A DNA stretch of 64,000 bases, from positions 1 through 64,000 of the forward strand of contig JAEWMS010000025.1 of the NCBI GenBank assembly GCA_023393115.1. Reading direction: 5' to 3'. The first letter of the stretch is position 1. Each line of letters opens with the position of its first letter. Below the pieces are notes generated by a model, which was not told the DNA's origin, ran no database searches, and worked only from the letters and a program-made list of their open reading frames with translations. The position numbers and the translations under genes are program-made. Positions 23,730 to 31,715 of the stretch are shown piece by piece. Source of the stretch: Bacillota bacterium. GTDB lineage: Bacteria > Bacillota > Clostridia > Acetivibrionales > DSM-1351.

Positions 23730-23898
23730 TTAGCCTCCTTTACGGATTTTTCGGATGCGGAGTAGACATAATTACTTGTTGTGGTCTTTTCATAACTATC
23801 TGTGTACGCCCTATGCGCGTAGATGGGAGAAGCAATTTTCATTACATTTTGTGGCCGCTATTGCGGCTCAAAGCCGTAAAACGGCTTAGGAGGTTAGT
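23730..23898 (+). promoter_or_regulatory. Twin-hairpin 5'-UTR element, copy C (yicC)
   Basis: TTAGCCTCCT (23730-23739) can pair with the SD region AGGAGGTTAG (23888-23897), ten pairs including two G-U. After ATTTTCATTACATTTTGTG, which is identical in copy A, come GCCGC (23854-23858) with GCGGC (23863-23867) and AAGCCG (23871-23876) with CGGCTT (23882-23887). The middle contains another stem around 23800-23825. Confidence 0.7.
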
Positions 23899-24780
23899 AT
23901 GGTTAGAAGCATGACAGGGTTCGGAAGAGGAACCTGTAATGAAAGCGGTAAAGAATTTACCGTAGAAATCAAAAGTGTTAATCATCGTTATATTGACTTT
24001 TATATAAAATTACCAAGACAGATTGCCTATCTTGAGGAACGTATCAGAGAAGTAGTTTCAAAGAGCATTTTCAGGGGTAAGGTTGACATATTTATATCCT
24101 TCGAAGACCGGTCTGAAGATTCAAAAAGTGTCATGCTGGATGAAGCTCTGGCAGGGGCATACATACAAGCTATTGAAAAGCTTAAGGGAAAGTATGGCCT
24201 TAAGGACGATTTATCTGTTTCACTGATATCCAGATTTCCAGATGTACTAAAAATTGAAAAGACCGAAGATGATGAAGAGCAGCTTTGGAGCATTCTAAAT
24301 AAAGCTTTGGAGGCTGCTGTAGCTTCTCTTTTACAGATGCGTGAAAAAGAGGGGAATGAACTCAGAAGCAGTTTGCTTCAAAAAGCGGATTATATGGAGA
24401 GCATTATTTCTCAGATTACAAATAGAAGTCCGGAAGTTGTCATAGAATATAAACAGAAGCTGGAAAACAGAATAAAAGACCTGTTAAACCAGCAAACCGT
24501 TGATGAGAACAGACTGGCAATGGAAGTGGCTATTTTTGCAGACAGGTGCAGTATTGACGAAGAACTTGTAAGATTGGGAAGTCATCTGAGCCAGTTGAGA
24601 GATATTCTTAGTATTAAGAAACAGCCTGTGGGAAGAAAACTGGATTTCCTGGTTCAGGAAATAAATCGGGAAATAAATACAATAGGCTCAAAATCAAATG
24701 ATATTATGATAACGAAAAATGTATTGGAATTAAAGAGTGAAACAGAAAAAATAAGAGAACAGATTCAGAATATGGAGTAA
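23899..24780 (+). CDS. yicC: YicC family protein (endoribonuclease-like)
   Basis: A 293-aa protein of the YicC/YloC family, recently linked to RNA cleavage. The N-terminus M-V-R-S-M-T-G-F-G-R-G and the C-terminal K-L-D-F-L-V-Q-E-I-N-R-E near residue 250, followed by N-T-I-G-S-K-S, are the two conserved blocks of the family. It heads the classical cluster yicC-remA-gmk-rpoZ. AGGAGG ends five bases before the ATG and is framed by the twin-hairpin element, an intriguing match to a gene involved in RNA metabolism. Confidence 0.93.
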   Translation: MVRSMTGFGRGTCNESGKEFTVEIKSVNHRYIDFYIKLPRQIAYLEERIREVVSKSIFRGKVDIFISFEDRSEDSKSVMLDEALAGAYIQAIEKLKGKYGLKDDLSVSLISRFPDVLKIEKTEDDEEQLWSILNKALEAAVASLLQMREKEGNELRSSLLQKADYMESIISQITNRSPEVVIEYKQKLENRIKDLLNQQTVDENRLAMEVAIFADRCSIDEELVRLGSHLSQLRDILSIKKQPVGRKLDFLVQEINREINTIGSKSNDIMITKNVLELKSETEKIREQIQNME

Positions 24781-24811
24781 AACATACGAAAATTTAGCAG
24801 GGAGGAAATTT

Positions 24812-25090
24812 ATGAAGCTTATAAATATCGGATTTGGGAATATTGTATCAGCCAATAGACTTGTAGCTATTGTCAGTCCGGAATCAGCACCAATTAAGAG
24901 AATCATTCAGGAAGCCAGGGACAGAGGTATGTTAATTGACGCAACCTATGGAAGAAGGACCAGAGCAGTTATCATAACTGACAGCGACCACATTATTTTA
25001 TCTGCGGTTCAGCCTGAAACAGTGGCTCACAGACTTAACACAAAAGATGTTGATGTAGCCGAGCCGGAAATAGATTCTGACGACGAATAA
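24812..25090 (+). CDS. remA: Extracellular matrix regulator RemA (DUF370)
   Basis: A 92-aa DNA-binding regulator. Residues 1-75 match RemA/DUF370 strongly (N-I-G-F-G-N near residue 5, R-L-V-A-I-V-S-P-E-S-A-P near 18, Y-G-R-R-T-R-A-V near 47). In Bacillus RemA activates biofilm matrix genes; the role in Clostridia is less clear. The last 15 residues form an acidic tail. GGGAGG precedes the ATG. It lies between yicC and gmk, as in most Firmicutes. Confidence 0.94.
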   Translation: MKLINIGFGNIVSANRLVAIVSPESAPIKRIIQEARDRGMLIDATYGRRTRAVIITDSDHIILSAVQPETVAHRLNTKDVDVAEPEIDSDDE

Positions 25091-25177
25091 TATTCGTTAA
25101 CGGTATCCGTTAGTCAAAGTAAAATCTAAACATAGTAATACACTACGTAGTAAGAAAAGGATTAGGTGGAGGAAGGA

Positions 25178-25792
25178 ATGCAACAAAGAGGTCTATTAGT
25201 AGTTATATCCGGTCCCTCCGGTACAGGTAAGGGGACGGTTTGTAAAAAATTACTTGCTAAAAGAGATAATGTTAGATATTCTGTATCAGCAACAACCAGA
25301 AAGCCCCGTGAAGGAGAAGTTGAAGGTTCAAATTATTTTTTTGTTTCTGAAAGTCAATTTCTTGAGATGCTTGAAAAAGACGCCCTGATCGAATGGGATA
25401 AATATTGTGATAATTATTATGGAACACCAAAGGCATTTGTAGACAAATGTGTTGAGTGTGGTACAGATGTTATTCTTGAAATAACAGTTGAAGGAGCTCT
25501 TGAAATAAAGCAGAAATATCCTGAGTGTGTCCTGATTTTTATTATTCCGCCTTCAATGGAGGAATTGAGAAGAAGAATCGAAAGCAGAGCGACAGAGTGC
25601 TGTGATGTTATTGAAAAGAGGCTGGAACAGGCGGCAAATGAGTTAAAGTATGTATCAAAGTATGATTATTTGATTCTAAATGACAGCGTTGATGACGCTG
25701 TTTTGAAGATAGAAAAGGTTTTGGATGCTGAGCGTTTGAAGCCATCACGAAATATTGAATTTTTAAACAGTTTAATAGGTAATGGGAGGTAA
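25178..25792 (+). CDS. gmk: Guanylate kinase
   Basis: A 204-aa enzyme phosphorylating GMP to GDP with ATP. The P-loop is S-G-P-S-G-T-G-K-G-T near residue 11; the GMP-binding region includes S-A-T-T-R-K-P-R-E-G-E near 37 and a Y-Y-G-T segment near 78. A GTG upstream at 25166 is in frame, but GGAGG (25168-25172) serves the ATG at 25178. It is followed immediately by rpoZ (three-base gap), so the two are translated together. Confidence 0.96.
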   Translation: MQQRGLLVVISGPSGTGKGTVCKKLLAKRDNVRYSVSATTRKPREGEVEGSNYFFVSESQFLEMLEKDALIEWDKYCDNYYGTPKAFVDKCVECGTDVILEITVEGALEIKQKYPECVLIFIIPPSMEELRRRIESRATECCDVIEKRLEQAANELKYVSKYDYLILNDSVDDAVLKIEKVLDAERLKPSRNIEFLNSLIGNGR

Positions 25793-25795
25793 TTT

Positions 25796-26002
25796 ATGAT
25801 CTATCCTTCAATCAATGAATTGATGAAAAAAGTTGACAGTAGATATACTCTTGTGGTTGAGGCAGCAAAGAGAGCAAGACAGCTTGTAGATGGAGCAAAT
25901 AAGCTTACAAAGGTAAACTCCGATAAGGAAGTAACTGTTGCAATCCATGAAATTGCTGAAGATAAGATAACATATGTAAGAACTAAAAATGTCATAAAAT
26001 AG
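25796..26002 (+). CDS. rpoZ: DNA-directed RNA polymerase omega subunit
   Basis: A 68-aa omega subunit that assists RNA polymerase assembly. The core motif V-D-S-R-Y-T-L-V-V-E-A-A-K-R-A-R-Q-L at residues 13-30 is diagnostic. GGGAGG overlaps the end of gmk, and the ATG follows six bases later. Its position behind gmk is the common Firmicutes arrangement. Confidence 0.95.
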   Translation: MIYPSINELMKKVDSRYTLVVEAAKRARQLVDGANKLTKVNSDKEVTVAIHEIAEDKITYVRTKNVIK

Positions 26003-26006
26003 TGGA

Positions 26007-26051
26007 AATGCGAAACCGGATTTAATAAGTAAAAACTTTATAGTTTTCGCA
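26007..26051 (+). promoter_or_regulatory. Hairpin between rpoZ and glyS
   Basis: AATGCGAAAC pairs with GTTTTCGCATT with one bulged T, and an inner AAGT/ACTT stem sits within. There is no U-tract, and the glyS SD follows ten bases later. It lacks the T-box consensus and specifier structure that control many aminoacyl-tRNA synthetase genes. Confidence 0.55.
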
Positions 26052-26073
26052 TTAAATATGGGAGGTAATAACA

Positions 26074-27462
26074 GTGGCAGTTGAAAAAACAATGGAAAAA
26101 ATAGTTTCTCTAGCCAAAAATAGAGGCTTTGTTTATCCTGGCTCAGACATATATGGAGGTTTGGCCAATGCATGGGATTACGGTCCTCTCGGAGTTGAAC
26201 TGAAGAATAACGTCAAGAGAGCCTGGTGGAGAAAATTCGTACAGGAAAGCCCATACAATGTGGGTGTTGATTGTGCCATCCTTATGAATCCGCAGGTGTG
26301 GGTTGCTTCAGGACATGTTGGAGGCTTCAGTGATCCGCTTATAGACTGTAAGGAATGTAAGACTCGTCACAGAGCCGACAAATTGATAGAAGACTGGAAT
26401 CAGGAAAACAATGTAACCTTTAAGGTTGACGGATTAAAAAATGAAGAGCTTATGCAATACATAAAGGATAAAAATGTTAAATGTCCGAATTGCGGAGCTG
26501 CAAACTTTACAGATATTCGAAAATTCAATCTGATGTTTAAGACCTATCAGGGTGTAACTGAAGATTCCAAAACTGAAATATTCTTAAGACCAGAAACAGC
26601 GCAGGGCATATTTGTAAACTTTAAAAATGTTCAGAGAACTACCAGAAAGAAGATACCTTTTGGTATAGGTCAGATAGGAAAGTCCTTTAGAAATGAGATA
26701 ACTCCAGGAAACTTTATTTTCAGAATACGTGAGTTTGAGCAAATGGAACTTGAATTTTTCTGTGAACCAGGTAAGGATCTTGAATGGTTTGCTTATTGGA
26801 AGGATTTCTGTTATCAATGGTTGCTTAAATTAAATCTTAAGCCTGAAAACTTAAAGCTTAGAGATCATGAAAAAGAAGAGTTGTCACATTACAGTAATGC
26901 TACAACAGATATAGAATTCCTTTTCCCATTCGGGTGGGGAGAACTATGGGGTATTGCCGACAGAACTGATTTTGATCTTAAGCAGCATATGCTCCATTCA
27001 AAGGATGATTTATCATACTTTGACCCTACTACTAATGAGAAATACGTGCCTTACTGTATAGAACCATCCTTGGGTGCAGACAGAGTCACTCTTGCTTTCA
27101 TATGCGATGCATATGATGAAGAAGAAGTTGCTGAAGGTGATGTTAGAACAGTAATGAGATTTCATCCTGCTCTGGCACCTGTTAAGATCGCTGTACTCCC
27201 ATTGTCCAAAAAACTTGGTGATGAAGCAGAGAAAGTATATCATATGCTTACAAAGAAATATGTATGTGAATATGATGATACTGCAAGTATTGGAAAGAGA
27301 TACAGAAGACAGGACGAAATCGGAACACCTTATTGTATTACCTTCGACTTTGATTCTCTTGAGGACAAGAGTGTAACAATAAGAGACAGAGATACCATGC
27401 AACAGGTTAGAATAAAAATCGATGAATTAGATTCATATTTTGATGGGAAATTTGAATTTTAA
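26074..27462 (+). CDS. glyS: Glycyl-tRNA synthetase (single-chain, dimeric type)
   Basis: A 462-aa class II synthetase that charges tRNA-Gly. Motif 2 is F-R-N-E-I-T-P-G near residue 208 and motif 3 includes G-A-D-R-V-T-L-A near 336. Two Cys pairs (C-K-E-C near 91, C-P-N-C near 137) form the zinc knuckle of the insertion. The C-terminal 110 residues are the anticodon-binding domain. It is the alpha2 type (eukaryote/Gram-positive), not the alpha-beta enzyme. The start is GTG, eight bases after GGAGG. No T-box precedes it. Confidence 0.95.
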   Translation: MAVEKTMEKIVSLAKNRGFVYPGSDIYGGLANAWDYGPLGVELKNNVKRAWWRKFVQESPYNVGVDCAILMNPQVWVASGHVGGFSDPLIDCKECKTRHRADKLIEDWNQENNVTFKVDGLKNEELMQYIKDKNVKCPNCGAANFTDIRKFNLMFKTYQGVTEDSKTEIFLRPETAQGIFVNFKNVQRTTRKKIPFGIGQIGKSFRNEITPGNFIFRIREFEQMELEFFCEPGKDLEWFAYWKDFCYQWLLKLNLKPENLKLRDHEKEELSHYSNATTDIEFLFPFGWGELWGIADRTDFDLKQHMLHSKDDLSYFDPTTNEKYVPYCIEPSLGADRVTLAFICDAYDEEEVAEGDVRTVMRFHPALAPVKIAVLPLSKKLGDEAEKVYHMLTKKYVCEYDDTASIGKRYRRQDEIGTPYCITFDFDSLEDKSVTIRDRDTMQQVRIKIDELDSYFDGKFEF

Positions 27463-27466
27463 GTTA

Positions 27467-27495
27467 AATGCAGGCATAATAATTATGCCTGCATT
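27467..27495 (+). terminator. Hairpin terminator after glyS
   Basis: The 13-bp perfect inverted repeat AATGCAGGCATAA (27467-27479) / TTATGCCTGCATT (27483-27495) starts four bases after the stop. The T-run is poor, so termination may be incomplete. Confidence 0.7.
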
Positions 27496-27700
27496 AATTA
27501 CTTAAAGGGAAAGTTAAGATATTAACAAATTATCAAATTAACAAATTCTTCTTTGTTACAAAACTACAGTTTTTCTTTTCCCAATATCGCTATAATAATG
27601 TATTTAGGCTATCCACACAGACACAATTTTGAAGCATAAATTGCGGATTGGTGCAATTTTGTTTATACATCAATTTTAAGATTGTACAGGAGGGTTTTAA

Positions 27701-30340
27701 ATGTCAAAGTACGTTTATCTTTTTAGTGAAGGGAATGCATCGATGAAGAACCTTCTTGGGGGCAAGGGCGCAAATCTGGCAGAAATGACCGGATTGGGTC
27801 TTCCTGTTCCAAGAGGATTCACAGTAACTACCGAAGCTTGTACACGCTACTACAATGATGGTAAGGTTATAGCACCTGAAATTGAAAATGAGATTCTTCA
27901 GATGCTTGCCAAAACAGAGCAAATTGTCGGTAAATCTTTTGGTGACCCGGCAAATCCTTTCCTCGTCTCTGTTAGATCAGGAGCACGAGCTTCAATGCCG
28001 GGTATGATGGATACCATTTTAAACCTTGGTTTAAATGATCAGGTAGTTGAAGGACTTTCAAAGCTCACCAACAACGAAAGATTCGCCTACGATAGCTACA
28101 GAAGATTCATTCAGATGTTTTCGGATGTAGTTATGGAGGTTGAAAAACCTAAGTTTGAAAAAATTCTTGATGCAGTCAAAAAAGAAAATGATGCGCAATT
28201 TGACACTGATTTATCTGCTGAAAATCTCAAAGAAGTTGTTAAGCGATATAAGGAATTGTATAAGTCTGAAAAGGGCTTTGATTTTCCTCAAGATCCCAAA
28301 GTACAGTTAATGGAAGCTGTGAAGGCGGTTTTCCGCTCCTGGGATAATCCACGAGCCATTGTTTATAGACGATTGAATGATATCCCCGGAGATTGGGGTA
28401 CGGCTGTAAACGTTCAGGAAATGGTATATGGAAACATGGGTAATGATTCAGGAACAGGTGTTGCCTTTACCAGAAACCCATCAACCGGCGAAAAGAAGCT
28501 GTATGGTGAATTCCTTATGAATGCTCAGGGAGAAGACGTTGTAGCAGGAATAAGAACACCTCAGCCAATGGAACAAATGAAAGCCGTTAATGAAGATGCG
28601 TACGAACAGTTTGTAAAGATAGCCAATACTCTTGAAGCTCATTACAGAGATATGCAGGACATGGAGTTTACAATAGAAAAGGGCAAGCTGTTCATGCTAC
28701 AGACCAGAAATGGTAAGAGAACTGCTGCAGCTGCTTTGAGAATAGCTGTTGATCTGGTAAATGAGGGTATGATTACTAAACAGGAAGCAATAATGAAGGT
28801 TGATCCAAAGCAGCTGGACGCACTTTTGCATCCAAACTTTGAGCCCAAGGCACTCAAGGCAGCCAAGCCGGTTGCTAAGGGGTTGCCTGCATCACCGGGA
28901 GCTGCAACCGGCCGTGTATACTTTGAAGCCGAAGAGGCTGTAGAAGCTGCCAAAGGTGGCGAAAAGAAGATCATTCTTGTAAGAATGGAGACCTCACCAG
29001 AAGATATCGAGGGTATGCATGTTTCTCAAGGTATCCTTACAGGGCGTGGAGGAATGACTTCACACGCAGCAGTTGTTGCACGTGGTATGGGAACCTGTTG
29101 TGTCGCCGGCTGTAGTGAAATCAGGATAAATGAAGAAGAAAAATATTTTATAGATAAAGATGGAAAGAGATATGGAGAAGGTGATTGGATTTCACTGGAT
29201 GGTTCATCAGGAAATGTTTATGGTGAAAAGCTGCCAACCATCGAACCTGAAATGACCGGCGACTTTGCTACACTTATGCAGTGGGCAGATGAAACCAGAA
29301 CATTGAAGGTCAGGACTAATGCCGACACTCCTGCTGATGCAGCACAAGCCATTAAATTTGGTGCTGAAGGTATTGGTCTCTGCCGTACAGAGCACATGTT
29401 CTTTGAAGCAGATAGAATTCCGGCAATGAGAGAAATGATAGTAGCAAGAACAGAGGAGCAGAGAAGGAAAGCACTTGACAAGCTGCTTCCAATGCAGAGA
29501 AGTGACTTTGAGGGACTGTTCAAGGAAATGAAGGGTTACCCTGTAACCATCAGATTCCTGGATCCGCCTCTACATGAATTCCTGCCTCAGGCTGACGAGG
29601 ACATAGAGGCATTGGCAAAGGAAATGGGAATGACTTTTGAAGACCTTAAAGGTATTGTTTCTGATTTACATGAATTCAACCCTATGATGGGTCATAGAGG
29701 CTGCCGCTTGGCGGTTTCATATCCTGAAATAGCTGAAATGCAAACCAGAGCAGTCATTGAGGCGGCAATAAATGTTAACAAGGCCGGAATGTCAGTAGTT
29801 CCTGAGATTATGATACCGTTGGTTGGTGATATCAAGGAATTGAAGTTTGTTAAGGATATAGTGGTTAGGACTGCTACAGAAATTATTGAGAAGGCTGGAG
29901 TTAAGCTTGACTATAAAGTTGGTACAATGATTGAGATTCCAAGAGCAGCTCTTACTGCTGATGTAATTGCAACTGAAGCTGAGTTCTTCTCCTTTGGAAC
30001 TAATGACCTTACTCAGATGACCTTCGGCTTCAGCCGCGATGATGCCGGAAAGTTCCTTGAAGATTACTATTCAAAGAAGATTTATGAATCCGACCCCTTT
30101 GCAAAGCTTGACCAAACGGGAGTAGGCAAGCTGGTTGAAATGGCAGCCAAGCTTGGAAAGCAAACAAGGCCTGACATCAAGCTGGGTATATGCGGAGAAC
30201 ATGGAGGAGATCCATCTTCCGTCGAGTTCTGTCATAATGCAGGCCTGAACTATGTGAGCTGCTCACCGTTCCGTGTGCCTATCGCAAGACTTGCCGCGGC
30301 TCAGGCAGCTATCGGTGGAGGCGGACTTGGACAGAAGTAA
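27701..30340 (+). CDS. ppdK: Pyruvate, phosphate dikinase
   Basis: An 879-aa enzyme interconverting pyruvate, ATP and phosphate with PEP, AMP and pyrophosphate; in cellulolytic Clostridia it takes part in PPi-linked glycolysis. The ATP-grasp domain fills the N-terminus (L-L-G-G-K-G-A-N-L-A-E near residue 18), the swivelling phosphohistidine domain holds G-G-M-T-S-H-A-A-V-V with His at position 455, and the C-terminal PEP/pyruvate barrel ends G-G-G-G-L-G-Q-K. AGGAGGG precedes the ATG. The gene stands alone. A short divergent copy of its last codons follows. Confidence 0.97.
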   Translation: MSKYVYLFSEGNASMKNLLGGKGANLAEMTGLGLPVPRGFTVTTEACTRYYNDGKVIAPEIENEILQMLAKTEQIVGKSFGDPANPFLVSVRSGARASMPGMMDTILNLGLNDQVVEGLSKLTNNERFAYDSYRRFIQMFSDVVMEVEKPKFEKILDAVKKENDAQFDTDLSAENLKEVVKRYKELYKSEKGFDFPQDPKVQLMEAVKAVFRSWDNPRAIVYRRLNDIPGDWGTAVNVQEMVYGNMGNDSGTGVAFTRNPSTGEKKLYGEFLMNAQGEDVVAGIRTPQPMEQMKAVNEDAYEQFVKIANTLEAHYRDMQDMEFTIEKGKLFMLQTRNGKRTAAAALRIAVDLVNEGMITKQEAIMKVDPKQLDALLHPNFEPKALKAAKPVAKGLPASPGAATGRVYFEAEEAVEAAKGGEKKIILVRMETSPEDIEGMHVSQGILTGRGGMTSHAAVVARGMGTCCVAGCSEIRINEEEKYFIDKDGKRYGEGDWISLDGSSGNVYGEKLPTIEPEMTGDFATLMQWADETRTLKVRTNADTPADAAQAIKFGAEGIGLCRTEHMFFEADRIPAMREMIVARTEEQRRKALDKLLPMQRSDFEGLFKEMKGYPVTIRFLDPPLHEFLPQADEDIEALAKEMGMTFEDLKGIVSDLHEFNPMMGHRGCRLAVSYPEIAEMQTRAVIEAAINVNKAGMSVVPEIMIPLVGDIKELKFVKDIVVRTATEIIEKAGVKLDYKVGTMIEIPRAALTADVIATEAEFFSFGTNDLTQMTFGFSRDDAGKFLEDYYSKKIYESDPFAKLDQTGVGKLVEMAAKLGKQTRPDIKLGICGEHGGDPSSVEFCHNAGLNYVSCSPFRVPIARLAAAQAAIGGGGLGQK

Positions 30341-30400
30341 GCAGCGCTGGACTTTAATGGGATTACTCCAGTCCGTAAAGCCTGAGACGCTGGGCTCGAG

Positions 30401-30436
30401 GCAGCAATAGGCGGCGGAGGACTCGGACAGAAATAA
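30401..30436 (+). pseudogene. Duplicated 3' tip of a ppdK-like gene
   Basis: Sixty bases behind the ppdK stop, 12 codons repeat its end (A-A-I-G-G-G-G-L-G-Q-K-stop). Seven of the eleven sense codons differ, all synonymously (for example ATC/ATA, CTT/CTC, AAG/AAA). This is what remains of a second, diverged ppdK copy, or of recombination with a homologue. The intervening 60 bases are not ppdK-like. Confidence 0.75.
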
Positions 30437-30485
30437 TATGCAGAAAATTTGAATTGTAGGATAAGTTTTTCTTGAGATGAAATAG

Positions 30486-30524
30486 AGACCCTTATATTGA
30501 CTGGATAAGTTGATATAAGGGTCT
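30486..30524 (+). terminator. Hairpin terminator downstream of ppdK
   Basis: AGACCCTTATAT (30486-30497) pairs with ATATAAGGGTCT (30513-30524). TTCTAAT follows, so the T-run is weak. The stem could serve either strand. Confidence 0.65.
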
Positions 30525-30546
30525 TCTAATGGTGCATCCGTAATCA

Positions 30547-30702
30547 TCAAATCATTTTCCGAAACGTGGAAGGAGTCATATGCATATATTTTTTAAATAT
30601 TTTATTAAAATAGCTAATATTATTAAAGCCTGTTATTCCGGCAATTGCACCAATGTCCTGATTTGTTTCTCTTAGAAGTTCGTATATGATTTTGATAATT
30701 AC
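30547..30702 (-). pseudogene. AraC-family regulator, C-terminal fragment
   Basis: Read on the minus strand, about 50 codons end at a stop at 30547-30549 and spell the second helix-turn-helix of an AraC protein: I-G-A-I-A-G-I-T-G-F-N-N-I-S-Y-F, then F-K-K-Y, then T-P-S-T-F-R-K. No start and no N-terminal part remain. The upstream end runs into the GH31 fragment on the other strand at about 30684-30702, so the gene was cut by a rearrangement. Confidence 0.75.
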
Positions 30703-31439
30703 CGTTATGCTCTAGGATGTGCTCTTGAGGTAAGCAATATCTATCCTCAGTTGTATGCAAAGGCATTTTGTGACGGAATAACTGCACTGGGACGTGAAAA
30801 AGAGATGCTTCACCTAGTTCGCAGTGCTTGGGCAGGATGTCAGAAATATTCTACATTGGTTTTGTCCGGTGACGTGCCCAGTACCTTTGAGGCACTCCGT
30901 GACCAATTGTACGGTGGTTTAAATATTGGCTTGGCAGGAATCCCCTGGTGGACTACAGACATCGGTGGTTTTATGACAGACGATGTAAATGACCCAACAT
31001 TTAAAGAATTGCTTATACGCTGGTTCGAATTTGCGGTATATTGCCCCATACTAAGAATGCATGGTGATCGTGGCCCTCATGATATTCCGCCTCTATCAAA
31101 TAAGGAATACGGCGGCGGAAGCTTATATACCGGCCACCCCAATGAACTGTGGAGCTATGGGGAGGAGGCCTTTACCATTATAAAAAAGCAGTTAGACAGA
31201 AGACTGTCCCTAAAGCCATACATTGAGAGGCTTATGAAGGAAGCAAGTGAGAAAGGAGCGCCGATAATGCGTACTATGTTCTATGAATTCCCGGAGGACC
31301 AAAGATGTTGGGAGTAGATGTCTATTTGCCAGCCGGAGTTTGGAAAAACTTGATTGATAAAATAGAATACTCTGGAGGGCAGACGATTTGTTGTGAAGCC
31401 CCCCTTGAGGCAATTCCGGTTTTTCAAAAAATATTATAG
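30684..31439 (+). pseudogene. GH31 glycosidase (alpha-xylosidase/glucosidase-like), truncated and deleted
   Basis: The fragment starts at Y-D-F-D-N-Y-R-Y-A-L and keeps the C-terminal part of the GH31 barrel, including L-S-G-D-V-P-S-T-F (acid/base region) and I-L-R-M-H-G-D-R-G. The frame stops at 31317 after D-Q-R-C-W-E; from 31314 another frame carries D-V-Y-L-P-A-G-V-W-K and A-I-P-V-F to a stop at 31439. About 25 codons seem lost at the junction with a frameshift, and the whole N-terminal half with the nucleophile is missing. It cannot make an active enzyme. Confidence 0.85.
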
Positions 31440-31488
31440 TATTCTTTAATAGGCATCGGGCTATCGATAAGCTCGATGCCTGCTCATA

Positions 31489-31632
31489 TTAATTCAATAC
31501 CTCTAAAAACTTTTTAATTTGATTAATAAATAATTCTTTATTCTCTTCTGATAAGACTAATTTTCCAGTCTGAACGAAAGGCAGTCCATATGGGCTGTTT
31601 TTCTGTATTCTGCTGGGTATTACACAATATCC
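31489..31632 (-). pseudogene. C-terminal remnant of an unknown gene
   Basis: On the minus strand 47 codons run without a stop and end at 31489. The peptide (with S-P-Y-G-L-P-F-V-Q-T-G-K-L-V-L and L-F-I-N-Q-I-K-K-F-L) has a protein-like composition but no start codon or SD. I do not recognise the family. It fits the decayed surroundings. Confidence 0.4.
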
Positions 31633-31663
31633 TCAAAAAAGTCGAGACACCATATTTACCTCG

Positions 31664-31672
31664 TGGTATAAT
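31664..31672 (+). promoter_or_regulatory. Extended -10 promoter for the AraC-BtrH fusion gene
   Basis: TGG-TATAAT at 31664-31672 lies 43 bases before the ATG at 31716. The -35 region is poor. Confidence 0.6.
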
Positions 31673-31715
31673 ATGGATACTTCATGAAGTAAACACCTGT
31701 AAAACGGAGTAAAAG

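Noticed and set aside
26003..26073. T-box before glyS
   Set aside because: No T-box consensus, specifier loop or antiterminator is present, and the space is only 71 bases.
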